Assembly (NCBI GenBank): GCA_012033255.1
Contig: JAAUSF010000005.1
Coordinates: 1-64,000 of the forward strand
Reading direction: 5' to 3'
Length of the DNA: 64,000 nt
From: Cyanobacteria bacterium RU_5_0
GTDB taxonomy: Bacteria; Cyanobacteriota; Cyanobacteriia; Elainellales; Elainellaceae
Position numbers and translations under genes: made by a program. This document shows, in pieces, positions 47,144 through 57,389 of this stretch. Numbering within the stretch: the stretch's first letter is position 1; each line of letters starts with the position of its first letter. Below the pieces are notes generated by a model that saw nothing but the letters and a program-made list of their open reading frames with translations, ran no database searches and was not told the DNA's origin.

Positions 47144-47652
47144 TAGGTATCACAAAAATGGTTGCTCATTCATTCTAAGTCTCAATTTGAAAACGGAGAA
47201 CAATCATTTCAGAAAATACTGAACCCATGAAATCGAGTAGATTAGTTTGTCTTTGCTATGGCTGAAAGAGTGGATGAGTTGAGTACAAAATTTGAGAAGA
47301 AAGAACGATTTGCTGATAGAACGCTGGTGTGCCTCACACAGCAAGGAGAGACTATGGCGATCGTGTAATGTTGCTTTGCAAAGAGCCTATCCGAAAACCC
47401 ATTTTCTAGGTGGACATTGCCCACCCTACCTGTGATGCATCTATCCGAAAACCCATTTTATGGTTACTTAACCCAAGGATGAAATCGCTGGAATCGCAGG
47501 TATAGCTGTAGTCAGCTAAGTTAGGACAGGGACATTTTTGTGGGGCGGCGAAGCCGCCCCACAAAAATGTCCTAACCAATAGGGCTATCGCTATATCACT
47601 GAGGCACAGAAGGCGACATGAAAAGCACTGGGAGCCATTGAGCATTTAGGTG
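47144..47652. other. Intergenic region with repeats
   Basis: Contains two copies of tatccgaaaacccatttt (47389-47406 and 47441-47458) and the family A hairpin element at 47501-47597. No gene seen. Confidence 0.5.
47501..47597. repeat. MITE-like hairpin element, family A copy 2
   Basis: Perfect 20-bp stem (47530-47549 with 47553-47572, loop gaa). Flanks tatagctgtagtcag and ctatcgctatatc are partly complementary. Same family as 9436-9536. Confidence 0.65.
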
Positions 47653-49572
47653 TTAGCTGACGGCAAACCCGCGTTGTGCCTGACGATCGCGAATGGCATC
47701 CAGATTTCCTTTGGGGATAGCAGCAATCAGTTGGCAAGTATAGGGTTGCTGCGGTTCTAAGTAGATGCGATCAGCAGGACCCACTTCCTCGATTTTGCCC
47801 CGGTTCATGACGATGATGCGATCGCTCATAAACTTGACCACACCGAGATCATGAGAGATAAAGATGTAGGTGAGCTTAAATTCTTCCTGGAGTTCTTTTA
47901 GCAGGTTCAGCACTTGCGCCTGGACAGACACGTCTAATGCCGAGACAGACTCATCGCAGATAACAAACCGAGGGTTTAATGCCAACGCACGAGCAATACA
48001 AATGCGCTGCCGTTGTCCTCCAGAAAACTCATGTGGATAGCGATTATGGCAATTCGGATTGAGTCCAACCCGTTCCAGCAAATACATCATCCGTTCCTGA
48101 CGATTGCGACTGTTTGCACCGATACCATGAATCTTCAAAGGTTCCATGACCGCTTCTCCGATCGTCATCCGTGGATCGAGAGAGCTAAACGGATCTTGGA
48201 AGATAATTTGCATATCTCGCCGCAATTGCCGTAAAGGATTTCCACGCAGGCTAGTAATTTCTTTCCCTTCAAACACAACCCGTCCCCCCATTGGCTTAAT
48301 CAACCGCAGCAGCGTTCGAGCAAGCGTGGATTTTCCGCAGCCAGATTCACCGACCAAGCCCAACGTTTCACCAGGATAAACATCAAACGATATTCCATTG
48401 ACCGCCATGATGTAGCGACGAGTCTGCCCAAACATCCCTTTCACTGGAAAACCCACTTGCAGGGTATCTACTGACAGAAGAGGCGGCTGCCGTTCTAATT
48501 CCACAAGACGCTGAAGAGTATCAGCCGTGCTGACTTCCGCATTGATCCGGAAAACTTGATCAATGCTTAGTGGCTTTTCCTGGATTGTGATTTCTCCATC
48601 AGGAGTAGCCGTGACTTCCATGAAATCAGAGATCGTGGGGAGGGCACGAAGACGGCGATCGGGCTGTGGACGGCAAGCCAGTAGTCCTTTCGTATAGGGA
48701 TGCTGTGGATTAGAGAAAATTTCCCAGACAGTGCCATATTCGACAATTTTGCCTTGATACATGACGGCAACAGTATCCGCAATCTCAGCAATAATACCGA
48801 AATCATGGGTAATAAAAATAATCGACATACCGCGACGATCGCGCAATTCCCGCAGCAAGTCCAGAATTCGTGCCTGTACAGTGACATCCAGTGCGGTCGT
48901 TGGTTCATCCGCAATCAACAGGGCTGGGTTGCAACAAATTGCCATTGCAATCATTACCCGTTGAATTTGACCGCCCGATAGCTCATGGGGATAGCGATCG
49001 AGAATCGCGTGTTTCTGCTGATTCACCTGTTTCAACAGGTCGCGCTCTGGTGGTTGAGTATCAGGATTCTGCTTATACCAGGCTTCCAGGCAAATATCGC
49101 GCAAATCCTCATCCGCAGGTAATAGTTTTACTTCTTGCAGAAGATTCATGGCTTGCCGTCTGGCTTCGGCAGGCGGAACATCGGGATGATGCTGACGGAT
49201 CGCCTCCATTAATTGGAAGCCGCAAGTATAGACCGGATTGAGGGAACTCATCGGCTCCTGAAAGATCATTGAGACTTTGCCGCCGCGATACTGCTGCATC
49301 TTATCCGATCGCAAACGCAACAGATCAATCGGTTCAGACTGGGCTTCCTGTTGGCGGAACCAGACTTCACCTCCCGTCACTTTGCCCGGAGGCGGCACGA
49401 GTCCCATAATTGCCAGGGAAGATACTGATTTCCCTGACCCGGACTCCCCAACGATTCCTAAGGTCTGTCCTCGTTTAAGCTCAAACGAGATGCCATCGAC
49501 CGCTTTGATGAGGCGTTCACCGATTGGAAATTCGACTTGGAGATTGCGAACGTCAAGAATGATATCACTCAT
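47653..49572 (-). CDS. ABC transporter with two ATPase domains (peptide/nickel type)
   Basis: 639-aa protein carrying two complete nucleotide-binding domains, as in YejF/GsiA: an OppD/DppD-like half (about 1-320) and an OppF/DppF-like half (about 350-639). Walker A sequences are GESGSGKS and GESGCGKS; signatures LSGGQIQR and FSGGQRQR; Walker B '[12 protein letters not shown]' and '[12 protein letters not shown]'. The Pro-rich C-terminal oligopeptide-transporter motif is visible after each half ('[12 protein letters not shown]', '[12 protein letters not shown]'). It powers uptake of peptides or related solutes, but the permease and binding-protein genes are not in the window. Confidence 0.92.
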   Translation of the reverse strand: MSDIILDVRNLQVEFPIGERLIKAVDGISFELKRGQTLGIVGESGSGKSVSSLAIMGLVPPPGKVTGGEVWFRQQEAQSEPIDLLRLRSDKMQQYRGGKVSMIFQEPMSSLNPVYTCGFQLMEAIRQHHPDVPPAEARRQAMNLLQEVKLLPADEDLRDICLEAWYKQNPDTQPPERDLLKQVNQQKHAILDRYPHELSGGQIQRVMIAMAICCNPALLIADEPTTALDVTVQARILDLLRELRDRRGMSIIFITHDFGIIAEIADTVAVMYQGKIVEYGTVWEIFSNPQHPYTKGLLACRPQPDRRLRALPTISDFMEVTATPDGEITIQEKPLSIDQVFRINAEVSTADTLQRLVELERQPPLLSVDTLQVGFPVKGMFGQTRRYIMAVNGISFDVYPGETLGLVGESGCGKSTLARTLLRLIKPMGGRVVFEGKEITSLRGNPLRQLRRDMQIIFQDPFSSLDPRMTIGEAVMEPLKIHGIGANSRNRQERMMYLLERVGLNPNCHNRYPHEFSGGQRQRICIARALALNPRFVICDESVSALDVSVQAQVLNLLKELQEEFKLTYIFISHDLGVVKFMSDRIIVMNRGKIEEVGPADRIYLEPQQPYTCQLIAAIPKGNLDAIRDRQAQRGFAVS

Positions 49573-49703
49573 GGGTCAAGGGAAAGCGCAAGTTGACTGA
49601 AACTGAAACCAGCATAAACTATAAATTTAGCTGGATTTTAACAGTCTCAGCCACCCCTATTTGTAATTGTTAGGATGTTTTTGCCCCAACCCCGGCTCAA
49701 ACT

Positions 49704-49832
49704 CTAGTTGTCATCTCCCTCATTCTCGTCATCAACGCCTTCCTGCTCCTGGTCTTCCTCAAGATCTTCGACTTCCTCCTGCTCAGGAATGGCACAAGCG
49801 ACAACCGAGGTAGATAACCTTAGCAGCAGCAA
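49704..49832 (-). CDS. Possible small acidic lipoprotein
   Basis: 42-codon frame from a TTG at 49832. A hydrophobic start (LLLRLSTSVVAC) has a lipobox-like V-V-A-C, followed by an almost wholly Glu/Asp/Gln tail. It is in the same frame as the Nudix gene just after its stop. No good ATG is available, so this is tentative. Confidence 0.3.
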   Translation of the reverse strand: MLLLRLSTSVVACAIPEQEEVEDLEEDQEQEGVDDENEGDDN

Positions 49833-49856
49833 AAGGGCGATCGACTTACAGCCAGG

Positions 49857-50483
49857 TCAATCAAACTCTGTTTGCCAATCAGGATGGCGATAGTGTTCAA
49901 ATAGTCGATCGATCTGACTCGGCACAACGCGAGAGAGTGATAATTCTGGAATCTCTTGCTCTGCGAAGAACTCGGCTCCTTCCGTCTCAAAATTATCAGT
50001 CGCTGTTCCACCAATTAGGTCACATTGAAAAAACAGTTTGTAGACGTGGTGACGCAATGGTGGATGACCATGACGAGGATGATTGCGATCGTAGAGTGCA
50101 ACCAGTTTAACAACACGAGTTAGATAACCAGACTCTTCATACACTTCGCGGACGATCGCCTCACTCGGAGGTTCCCCCACATCCACCCATCCCCCCGGTA
50201 ATGTCCAGCGTCCCTCATCAAGCCGTTCCTTAACAAGCAAAATTTTTTGATCTTGAAACACGGCTCCTCGCACATCCACTTTTGGAGTGGCATACCCTGC
50301 TTCTTGGCTAAACAAATCAAGCACATAACTGGGTTCTACATCAGCATGAGTTGCCATGATCTCTGCTGCAATCTGGCGAATTTGATGATAGCGTTGAATA
50401 TCATAAGGATTTTCACTGTATGTTAGACCGTTCTGAACGATCGCTTGCAGTTTTTGTGCCCATTCTAGCCATTTGAGATTCAT
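49857..50483 (-). CDS. Nudix hydrolase with N-terminal helical domain
   Basis: 208-aa pyrophosphohydrolase. An N-terminal helical domain (about 1-65, 'ALQ.I.Q.GLTYS...YD..RY', Nudix_N type) is followed by the Nudix fold. The Nudix box starts GGWVDVGEPPSEA and ends REVYEESGY, with the metal-binding REVYEE intact. 'RWTLPGGW' and 'VDVRGAVFQDQKILLVKE' are typical. It hydrolyses nucleoside diphosphate derivatives (ADP-ribose/NADH-like; exact substrate unknown). The frame extends to 50555 only through the MITE-like repeat, so the ATG at 50483 was chosen. Confidence 0.87.
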   Translation of the reverse strand: MNLKWLEWAQKLQAIVQNGLTYSENPYDIQRYHQIRQIAAEIMATHADVEPSYVLDLFSQEAGYATPKVDVRGAVFQDQKILLVKERLDEGRWTLPGGWVDVGEPPSEAIVREVYEESGYLTRVVKLVALYDRNHPRHGHPPLRHHVYKLFFQCDLIGGTATDNFETEGAEFFAEQEIPELSLSRVVPSQIDRLFEHYRHPDWQTEFD

Positions 50484-50486
50484 AAG

Positions 50487-50603
50487 ATAATGACAGCCAC
50501 TTGGGTGAGGACGGGGTGCAGGGATGGAACCCCTGGCTGGGGGCGAAGCCCCCACACCCTCTTTAATCCCGATATCCTAACCTTTATGGCGACAGCCATA
50601 TCA
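50487..50603. repeat. MITE-like inverted repeat element
   Basis: Imperfect terminal repeats (gata.tg.c.gccac...ggt.agga type) with a GC-rich palindromic core around 50536-50556. The right end coincides with the stop codon of the WD40 gene. Confidence 0.5.
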
Positions 50604-53600
50604 TTCGTGGTCTACAAGATCACAGAGATGACGATCGCTGTCTGCGACTTGAGGATTTGTTTGCAAATAATCTCGCATTGAATTGCAACCATACGCTAAT
50701 AGATCGAGGTTGAGGACTTGAGCCAAATTCCACAAGGTTGCAGTTCGGTCTTGGCTGGTGGATACCAATGTTTGACCATCTGGGCTAAAGGCAACACTCA
50801 AAACATCGCGATCGGGGGTTTGTCCACCGAAAGTATGCAGGATTGTGCCATCCGATCGCCACATCCTGATCCGACCGCCCAGTCCTGCGGCTACTAGCTT
50901 CTGACCATCCGGACTAAACGCCACCGTGAATAATTCATTACTCTGCCCCTTTAAGGTCATGTAGGCAGGGGTTTCCGGTTTATGTAGCCCATTAAGATGC
51001 CACAGTTTCGCCGTTCCATCCAGGCTGACTGCCGCTAAGGTATGACCATCGGAATTAAAGGCGATGGCTGTAATTGCATTTTCATATTCGTCGAGCGTGG
51101 AAGCGGCAAAAAATGTCTTAGTTCGATCGCTCCATCGCCAAAATTTGAGAGTACCCTGTCGATCGCCTGACACAATCTGTTGCCCATCAGGACTGAAGGC
51201 AATCGCGTAAATTTCATCGTCATGTCCGGTGAGCGTTTGCAACAGCGTTCCCTCGTGACTCCAAATCTTAATCGTTTGATCAGCGCTTACCGAGGCGATC
51301 ATTTGTCCATCGGGACTGAATACTACATTGAAAACGCGATCGTCGTGTCCCTGTAGAGGTTTGAGTAAGGTGCCATCCGATCGCCAACGTTTAACGGTGT
51401 GATCCCAACTTCCAGTGGCTATTTGTTCACCATCCGGACTAAAGGCCACGCTGACAACCCGATCGCGGTGTCCTTCCAATGTTTTAAGCCAAGTACCATC
51501 TCGCCGCCAAAGGTTCACAGTTGTGTCTCGGCTAGCTGTGGCGATCGTTTCACCATCCGGACTAAAGGCAGAGGCATAAACAGCACCTCGATGTCCGGAA
51601 AAAACGGTCATCAACGGATGGTGCGATCGCCAGAGCATCACCGCACCATCCCATCCAGCAGATGCAACATCTCCATCCGGGCTGAAGGCGACCTCATGAA
51701 TCGTATCGATCGATCCTTGCAACGTCTTCACTAATGTCCCAGTGGGTGTCCAGAGTTTAATCGTTTTGTCCCAACTGGCAGAAGCAATTAACTGACTGTC
51801 AGCACTAAACGCCACTCGGTTAACGGCATCACTGTGTCCTTCCAATGTCTTGACTAACGTGCCATTCGTCTGCCAGAGCCGCACTCGTTTGTCAGCACTG
51901 CCCGATGCAATCCATTGTCCATCTGGACTGAAGGCAACTCCATTCACTTTGTCTGAATGCTGAAGAATTTTGTCGGGCTGAGATGGCTGATGCCGCGAAT
52001 TCATACGCCACAGCATCACAGTATGATCCCAACTGGCAGATGCCATCCACTGTCCATCTGGGCTGAAGGCGAGATCATACACATCGTCACGGTGTCCTGG
52101 CAATGTCGCATGAAACTGGAATTTGCCTGTGCTGTCTCGCTTCCAGAGTTTGATCGTTTGATCTTCACTGGCAGATGCCAACCACTGCCCATCTGGGCTA
52201 AATGCGACTGTCCACACGCTTGCCTGATGTCCGGCTAGAGTCGCTAACAGCGTTCCATCCAGGCTCCAAAGTTTGATCGTGCGATCGGCACTAGCAGACG
52301 CAATCTGTTGTCCATCTGGGCTAAATGCCAGTTTCCAAATTGCATCAGTGTGTCCTGCTAATGTGTTCAGCCTTTCGCCATTGCGCTGCCAAAGTTGAAT
52401 CGTGTGGTCTTCTCCTGCGGCAGCAATCATATCGCCATTAGGACTAAAAGTGGCGGTATTGATGGCTCCATCCTCTACAACCAGACGATTGTATTCTGAT
52501 GTCCCAGAAACCGCTTGCCACAGTACTTCTTCGACTTGCAGGACAGTTTCAGCATCGACGTGATCTAAAGTTTGCAAGTGTAGCTTAGCTTTGATGGCTT
52601 CAATCAACGACTCTAATTTTTGATTGGAGACATAGAGCGCTTGCGAAGATGAGATGAGCGCTTGCACCTGACTGTCTTTCGCGCCTTGTTCGCTGGCAAG
52701 GAGCCGCTGGTATTGCCAGAATCCAGTAATCCCCCAACCCACGGCTAGCGCAAACTTTACCGTTAATCCGCCAATCATGAATCTCAGAAGAGCATTAGTT
52801 TTTCTCTCCTGTGCCAGTCGTCGTTGTTCTTCAGACAGTCGAGCTTCTACTTCTTTGAGGCGCTCAGCTTCCAATGCTTTCTGCATTTCCTGACGATCGA
52901 GTTGTTGACTGGCGGCTAAAAACTGGTAATCCAGATCGCTGAGGCTTTTTCCCTCTGACCACGTTTGAGCATCGCGCAATGCTTGTCCGCGTAATAATCG
53001 GGATTCATCCTGGCGATCGGATTTTATCCACGCTTCTAAAACTTGGGAATAGGGACGGAGATTTTTAAATTGCTGTTCAACCCAGTCCAAATTAAAAACG
53101 TCCTGATAAATCCGATTTTTGAGTTTAAGATATCCCTGATATTTAACGACTAAACCGCTCAGCAACAGTTCAATTTGTTCTCGGCTGTCATCCGATCGGA
53201 TTTCGACTCCTTGTAAAAGCTGTTGATAAATTCTCAAGATGCGGTTGGCTTTCTGTTCGTTATGGAGAAGCCGATCGCGAATTGTTCTCAGATGTTCAGG
53301 CACATCTTGGGATTCCCACCGATGCACAATGCAAGACCGCACCAGATGAACCACGAGATCAGCAAGGATGGCTTGGCGATCGGCAATCGGAGCGATCACA
53401 TCCACGATCGGGTTGCTGGTTCCATTGCCATTTTTATAGCTGTTACTGAATGCGTGTTTAGAACTTAAAGGGGGTAATGGGTTGCCGCGACGCTCTAACA
53501 CGGCATTAGGAGGTAGATACCCTGTTACGCTGCGCTCGTTGGGTTGAGTAAATTCCCAATTTTTTAACTCTTGTGCTAACAGACCACATAATTTTTGAGT

Positions 53601-54329
53601 GAGAAACGGTTGTCCCCCTGTCCAGGATAAGGTTTCTTTCAGAACGATTTGGGCCTCCAGTTCGCTTAACTCTAGCCCTGTCGTTAATGGTCTGGCTTCG
53701 TGCAGTTTAAATCCATCCAGGGCGATCGCTTTACCAATATTGAATGGAGTGCGATTGCGATCTTGAATCAGATCAGAAGGAGTCGCAACTCCAAAAATGG
53801 CGAACGTGATGCGGGTATAGTCTGGATGGGTGGCACGTTGGTTATAAAAGAATCGAATTAGCGCAAAAAAGTCATCAACTGGGAAGTTAAGGCTGAGAAT
53901 ACTATCAATTTCATCAACGAAGATAACCAATCGTTGGATGGGAAACTGAACTAATACAATCTCAGAAATAAATCGGCTTAAGCGTTGAACCAGTGAAACA
54001 TCATCCTGATCATGCCACCATGTTTTCAAGTTGACTTTATCAAGGAGCTTAAACCCAGACCATAGCTCTCCCGTGATGCCTTTATACCACTGAGCAGGCG
54101 TTGTATTTTCGCTCCCCACCTGGGTCATATCGATCGTTGTACATAAAAATCCTTCTTGCTGGAGGCGATATCGAGTTTTAGCCAGCAACGATGACTTTCC
54201 CATTTGTCGGGAATCCAGAACATAGCAGAACTCTCCTTGCTTAAGGGCGTTGTAGAGTTCTATATCGGCTTGTCGCTCCACATAATTTGGAGCATCCATC
54301 GCCAAAGTACCGCCAACCTGGTATTTCAT
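50601..54329 (-). CDS. AAA_35 ATPase fused to 14 WD40 repeats
   Basis: 1242-aa STAND-like signalling protein. An N-terminal AAA-like (AAA_35) NTPase domain (about 1-400) has P-loop '[10 protein letters not shown]' and a Walker-B-like '[12 protein letters not shown]'. A linker and coiled coil follow (about 460-515), then a membrane segment (about 520-542, '[21 protein letters not shown]'). A helical stretch and fourteen WD40 repeats (about 625-1190) come next, probably two seven-bladed propellers. Repeats have the regular '[19 protein letters not shown]' form. Such proteins sense a ligand through the repeats and switch on by oligomerising. Second gene of a pair, 12 nt after the gene at 54342. 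Confidence 0.85.
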   Translation of the reverse strand: MKYQVGGTLAMDAPNYVERQADIELYNALKQGEFCYVLDSRQMGKSSLLAKTRYRLQQEGFLCTTIDMTQVGSENTTPAQWYKGITGELWSGFKLLDKVNLKTWWHDQDDVSLVQRLSRFISEIVLVQFPIQRLVIFVDEIDSILSLNFPVDDFFALIRFFYNQRATHPDYTRITFAIFGVATPSDLIQDRNRTPFNIGKAIALDGFKLHEARPLTTGLELSELEAQIVLKETLSWTGGQPFLTQKLCGLLAQELKNWEFTQPNERSVTGYLPPNAVLERRGNPLPPLSSKHAFSNSYKNGNGTSNPIVDVIAPIADRQAILADLVVHLVRSCIVHRWESQDVPEHLRTIRDRLLHNEQKANRILRIYQQLLQGVEIRSDDSREQIELLLSGLVVKYQGYLKLKNRIYQDVFNLDWVEQQFKNLRPYSQVLEAWIKSDRQDESRLLRGQALRDAQTWSEGKSLSDLDYQFLAASQQLDRQEMQKALEAERLKEVEARLSEEQRRLAQERKTNALLRFMIGGLTVKFALAVGWGITGFWQYQRLLASEQGAKDSQVQALISSSQALYVSNQKLESLIEAIKAKLHLQTLDHVDAETVLQVEEVLWQAVSGTSEYNRLVVEDGAINTATFSPNGDMIAAAGEDHTIQLWQRNGERLNTLAGHTDAIWKLAFSPDGQQIASASADRTIKLWSLDGTLLATLAGHQASVWTVAFSPDGQWLASASEDQTIKLWKRDSTGKFQFHATLPGHRDDVYDLAFSPDGQWMASASWDHTVMLWRMNSRHQPSQPDKILQHSDKVNGVAFSPDGQWIASGSADKRVRLWQTNGTLVKTLEGHSDAVNRVAFSADSQLIASASWDKTIKLWTPTGTLVKTLQGSIDTIHEVAFSPDGDVASAGWDGAVMLWRSHHPLMTVFSGHRGAVYASAFSPDGETIATASRDTTVNLWRRDGTWLKTLEGHRDRVVSVAFSPDGEQIATGSWDHTVKRWRSDGTLLKPLQGHDDRVFNVVFSPDGQMIASVSADQTIKIWSHEGTLLQTLTGHDDEIYAIAFSPDGQQIVSGDRQGTLKFWRWSDRTKTFFAASTLDEYENAITAIAFNSDGHTLAAVSLDGTAKLWHLNGLHKPETPAYMTLKGQSNELFTVAFSPDGQKLVAAGLGGRIRMWRSDGTILHTFGGQTPDRDVLSVAFSPDGQTLVSTSQDRTATLWNLAQVLNLDLLAYGCNSMRDYLQTNPQVADSDRHLCDLVDHE

Positions 54330-54341
54330 AATGATTAATGG

Positions 54342-56327
54342 CTAGACACTACTCAGAACGACCCGATCGCGCCCCTCCCGTTTTGACTGCGAAAGGGCCT
54401 CCTCTGCCGCCGAAATTAGCATCTCTGAAGCGGATTGAGAATTAGGTACGATGCTGGCAATCCCTAGGCTCAGGGTAACAACCTGATCCGGAAAACCTCC
54501 AAACTTTGTCTGATCATGCGTCATTCCCAATGCCTTGACACTCATCCGAATCCGTTCAGCAATTTCGACGGCGGCGGTGGCATCCGTATGCAGCAAAATG
54601 ATGGCAAATTGAGTCCCGCTATAGCGACCCACGATTGGAGCTTGATGCTTGACACAATCTTGAATGGCGGTTGCAATCCGTTGAATGCAGATATCGCCAG
54701 CGAGATTACCATGAGCATCGTTGTAGAATTTGAAGTAGTCAATGTCACATAGAATCAGAGCTAGCTCCAATAGCTCTTCTGCCCATCGCTGCCAACTGGC
54801 ATCCAGGAATCCATTGAAATGGCGTCGATTGACCAATTGAGTTAGTTCATCAATGTTTTCTGAGAGTTGGAGTTTTGATTCATCAAGTTCGAGTACAGGA
54901 TTATCGAATCCGATCCCATCTACTAATTGCTGGCGGAAATAGAGACGATATAGCTCACAGCTAGGCTTCGCTTGGTTGCCATCCAATTGAACTAACCCTA
55001 AACTTTCGAGTTTATAAGCGGCGATCGCTTCCAAGTTCACCCCTCCCTCCGCCACAACCACCCGTTTCAGCGCCAAGGCTAAATTTGGCTCATCTCGCAG
55101 CCAGCCTAAGAGTGTTCGCAGGTGATGACCGTAAATTCCCGCTTGAGTCGGCGCAGATCCCAGTAGATCGTCGATCGTCATTTCCTGTTGCCAGAGATGA
55201 TAGAGCGCCACATTGACGAGATAAGGATGTCCACCCACCATTTTCACCAATGGGATCAGGCAATTGGCTCCCTCTTCACCGATTGCCCAATCGAGTCGAT
55301 ATCGCTGGGCTAAGTCTTGGACTTGCTCTAACGTGAAAGGGGGGAGCCGAATCGATAATCCGACATTAAACGGGGATTGGTTGAGCTTCAGAGGAACATA
55401 AATCTCAGTGGAATGCACTAGCACTAGCCGCAGCTTTTGCCAGATTTCAACCTGCTTGGCTTGCTCATGCCAGAACCGCAGCATTGGCAAGAAATCCTGG
55501 GCGATGTCAGGATGCTCAAAAATGCGATCGACCTCGTTAATTGCCAGAAGCAAGGGTCTATGAATCTGCTCTAGCAAGTAATTCTCAAAGTAGATTTTGC
55601 AGCTAACCTTGCTACCCATGTCTTCATCCCAGTACTCATCTAACCGAGAATTCAGGTTTAACTGCCTGCCAACGTTGGCGCAAAACCAGCGCAAGAATCG
55701 ATCAAACGACGTAAAAACGATGCCATCTGCTTCTCGTAAATCGATATAAACGGTTTCATAGGCTTGCGCTTTGGCATGAGTAATCACTCGACTTAATAGG
55801 GAGCTTTTCCCCATCTGTTTCGGTGCCCTGATGCGGATGACATACCCTGGATGAGCAATCCCATCGCAAGCAAGCTCTTCAACAGGAGGGCGACGGATGT
55901 AGAGCGGTGAGTTCAGTGGCACTGCACCACCCGGAAAGTTAATTTTTGCTGAGGCAGGAAGACTTGGGCGATTAGGCGTAGTCTCCTTGCTTGCAACGTT
56001 CGGGATCGATCGAACGGGTGCTCGACTCGATCGGTTCTGCTGATAATCGCCGATGACCAAATGCAGATTTTTTTTCGTAACCCGCTCTCCAAGAGATTGT
56101 GAAAGGCTATGCCATAACTGAGAACCGATCTCCTTGATGTAGACGCTACCATAACCACAATCTCGTGCCATTTCATCGTAGGTTCGCCCATGCCAAGATT
56201 GGCGCAGCACAAACCGCTCAGTAGAACTGAGTTGCCTAGATAGCAAAATCTGCTCGATTAGCTCCAGAGCCTCATCCAAGTCCATGGGGTGATTAAGAAG
56301 TTTAGGTAGATTCACGGAGGAATACAC
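54342..56327 (-). CDS. HTH-AAA_35 protein with degenerate GGDEF domain
   Basis: 661-aa protein. The N-terminal ~75 residues are an HTH-like domain of the vWA-MoxR-associated type ('TERFVLRQSWHGRTYDEMAR', then 'CGYGSVYIKEIGSQLWHSLS'). An AAA_35 ATPase domain follows (about 125-420) with P-loop '[11 protein letters not shown]' and 'LLLAINEVDRIF'. A helical linker leads to a C-terminal GGDEF fold (about 490-661). That fold keeps 'LCDIDYFKFYNDAHGNLAGD' and 'LSLGIASI', but the signature is SGTQF instead of GGDEF. It should not make c-di-GMP and may bind GTP or act as a sensor. First gene of the pair with the WD40 protein. Confidence 0.8.
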   Translation of the reverse strand: MYSSVNLPKLLNHPMDLDEALELIEQILLSRQLSSTERFVLRQSWHGRTYDEMARDCGYGSVYIKEIGSQLWHSLSQSLGERVTKKNLHLVIGDYQQNRSSRAPVRSIPNVASKETTPNRPSLPASAKINFPGGAVPLNSPLYIRRPPVEELACDGIAHPGYVIRIRAPKQMGKSSLLSRVITHAKAQAYETVYIDLREADGIVFTSFDRFLRWFCANVGRQLNLNSRLDEYWDEDMGSKVSCKIYFENYLLEQIHRPLLLAINEVDRIFEHPDIAQDFLPMLRFWHEQAKQVEIWQKLRLVLVHSTEIYVPLKLNQSPFNVGLSIRLPPFTLEQVQDLAQRYRLDWAIGEEGANCLIPLVKMVGGHPYLVNVALYHLWQQEMTIDDLLGSAPTQAGIYGHHLRTLLGWLRDEPNLALALKRVVVAEGGVNLEAIAAYKLESLGLVQLDGNQAKPSCELYRLYFRQQLVDGIGFDNPVLELDESKLQLSENIDELTQLVNRRHFNGFLDASWQRWAEELLELALILCDIDYFKFYNDAHGNLAGDICIQRIATAIQDCVKHQAPIVGRYSGTQFAIILLHTDATAAVEIAERIRMSVKALGMTHDQTKFGGFPDQVVTLSLGIASIVPNSQSASEMLISAAEEALSQSKREGRDRVVLSSV

Positions 56328-56812
56328 GTTAATACTCTAATCCACCTTCCCACAGAGATGCAAGCCAAAACGAGTCGATCGCGGCTAAACAAATCCAAGT
56401 TTTTTGAGCAGCAACAAACCACCACCTGAATACACCATGCTTCACTTAGAGTAATTAGCAGAAGCCACCCTAAGATAAGGTAATCACCCTGAGAGAGAAT
56501 ATTAGCTGTCTTATTGAACTAAAACTAGTTTTTATTCTTAAACTTTACATGATCTTTATAAGATGAACTCTAGGCTAAATCAAACCTCTGATAATTCACT
56601 TCGATAGCAGATTTTATCTACATTTTCCTGCTTTTTCAGGCTTATTTCGGTCTCATTGGGACGCTCATTAACGAGTAGTCTGTCATTTTTGTTTTGCGGA
56701 GTGCAGGGGTTTCACCGCTGCCTGGGGGCGTTGTCCCCATCCCCCATTACCCATCAAATCTTGCTTGATAGAGGGCGATCGTGTTTCCTCGGCTTGCTAG
56801 ACCTCAACAGGT
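56328..56812. other. Intergenic region with dispersed repeat copy
   Basis: AT-rich; holds the upstream region of the AAA_35 operon. No gene seen. It includes the repeat at 56680-56770. Confidence 0.5.
56680..56770. repeat. Dispersed 93-bp repeat, copy 2 (inverted)
   Basis: Inverted copy of 15142-15234, ~90 bp with few differences. Confidence 0.7.
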
Positions 56813-57066
56813 TCAGAGGTGGGAATCATCTCGCCATACTCCAACAGGTTGAGCAGAGGTGGGAATCATCGAAGGATCAATTTCAATCCCCAATCCTTGT
56901 GCCACCTGCATCCCGTAATGCACATCTGCACGGAAGAAATGGCAGAGTTGACGCATCTTAAAAATCTCGCCGTGCTTGGCTCAAGCTGCCCAAAATGTCT
57001 TGAACCAACCGTTGCTGTTCGTCTGGTTTCATGAGGCGATACAGATCTCCCGCTTGGGTATAATGC
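56813..57066 (-). pseudogene. Catalase C-terminal fragment, decayed
   Basis: Read on the minus strand, this encodes the end of a haem catalase: 'TQAGDLYRLMKPDEQQRLVQ' and 'DILGSLSQAR', then after a one-base frameshift 'KMRQLCHFFRADVHYGMQVA' and 'QGLGIEIDPSMIPTSAQPVG', stopping at 56813. These segments match the conserved catalase C-terminus (GDLYR...; HF.RAD..YG..VA.GL). The catalytic part (~400 residues) is missing, and a MITE-like element starts 9 bp beyond the break. Non-functional remnant. Confidence 0.75.
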
Positions 57067-57074
57067 AACTAAAA

Positions 57075-57194
57075 TTACAGCGATTTCCAGTAGGATGGAC
57101 ACTGCCCATCCGATCGTGAAACGCTCCATTGATCAAGCGTTGTGGGCGATGCCCACCCTACGATTTGTGGTTTATTGATTTGAAATTGCTGTAA
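57075..57194. repeat. MITE-like element at the catalase break
   Basis: 13-bp ends ttacagcgatttc (57075-57087) and gaaattgctgtaa (57182-57194) are complementary but for one G-T. The interior carries aggatggacactgcccat and gcgatgcccaccct palindromic segments. Confidence 0.65.
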
Positions 57195-57237
57195 GATGAA
57201 AAGCCGCTTGACTTGTCGAATCGCTAAATCTGATGCC

Positions 57238-57356
57238 ACTATATAGCAATCCCAAATCAATTGTGAGAAAACCCAAAGGGGTTTGGGGACTTCGTCCCAA
57301 GGAGGGGGCACTGCCCCCTCCACCCCTTCTTACAAATGATTTAGGGCTGCTATAGT
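57238..57356. repeat. MITE-like element upstream of the T-box
   Basis: Long imperfect ends: actatatagcaatccc at 57238-57253 and tttagggctgctatagt at 57340-57356, extending inward over ~30 bp. The core has ggggacttcgtccc and agggggcactgccccct palindromes. Confidence 0.65.
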
Positions 57357-57389
57357 TGTATTAATTCAATAACCCTTAAAGGCATTGAT

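Noticed and set aside
50484-50555. N-terminal extension of the Nudix gene
   Set aside because: Encoded by a palindromic repeat; the ATG at 50483 starts the conserved domain.
57238-57356. Intrinsic terminator or attenuator of ileS
   Set aside because: It lies upstream of the T-box start and has the terminal inverted repeats of a mobile element rather than a stem followed by a U-tract.
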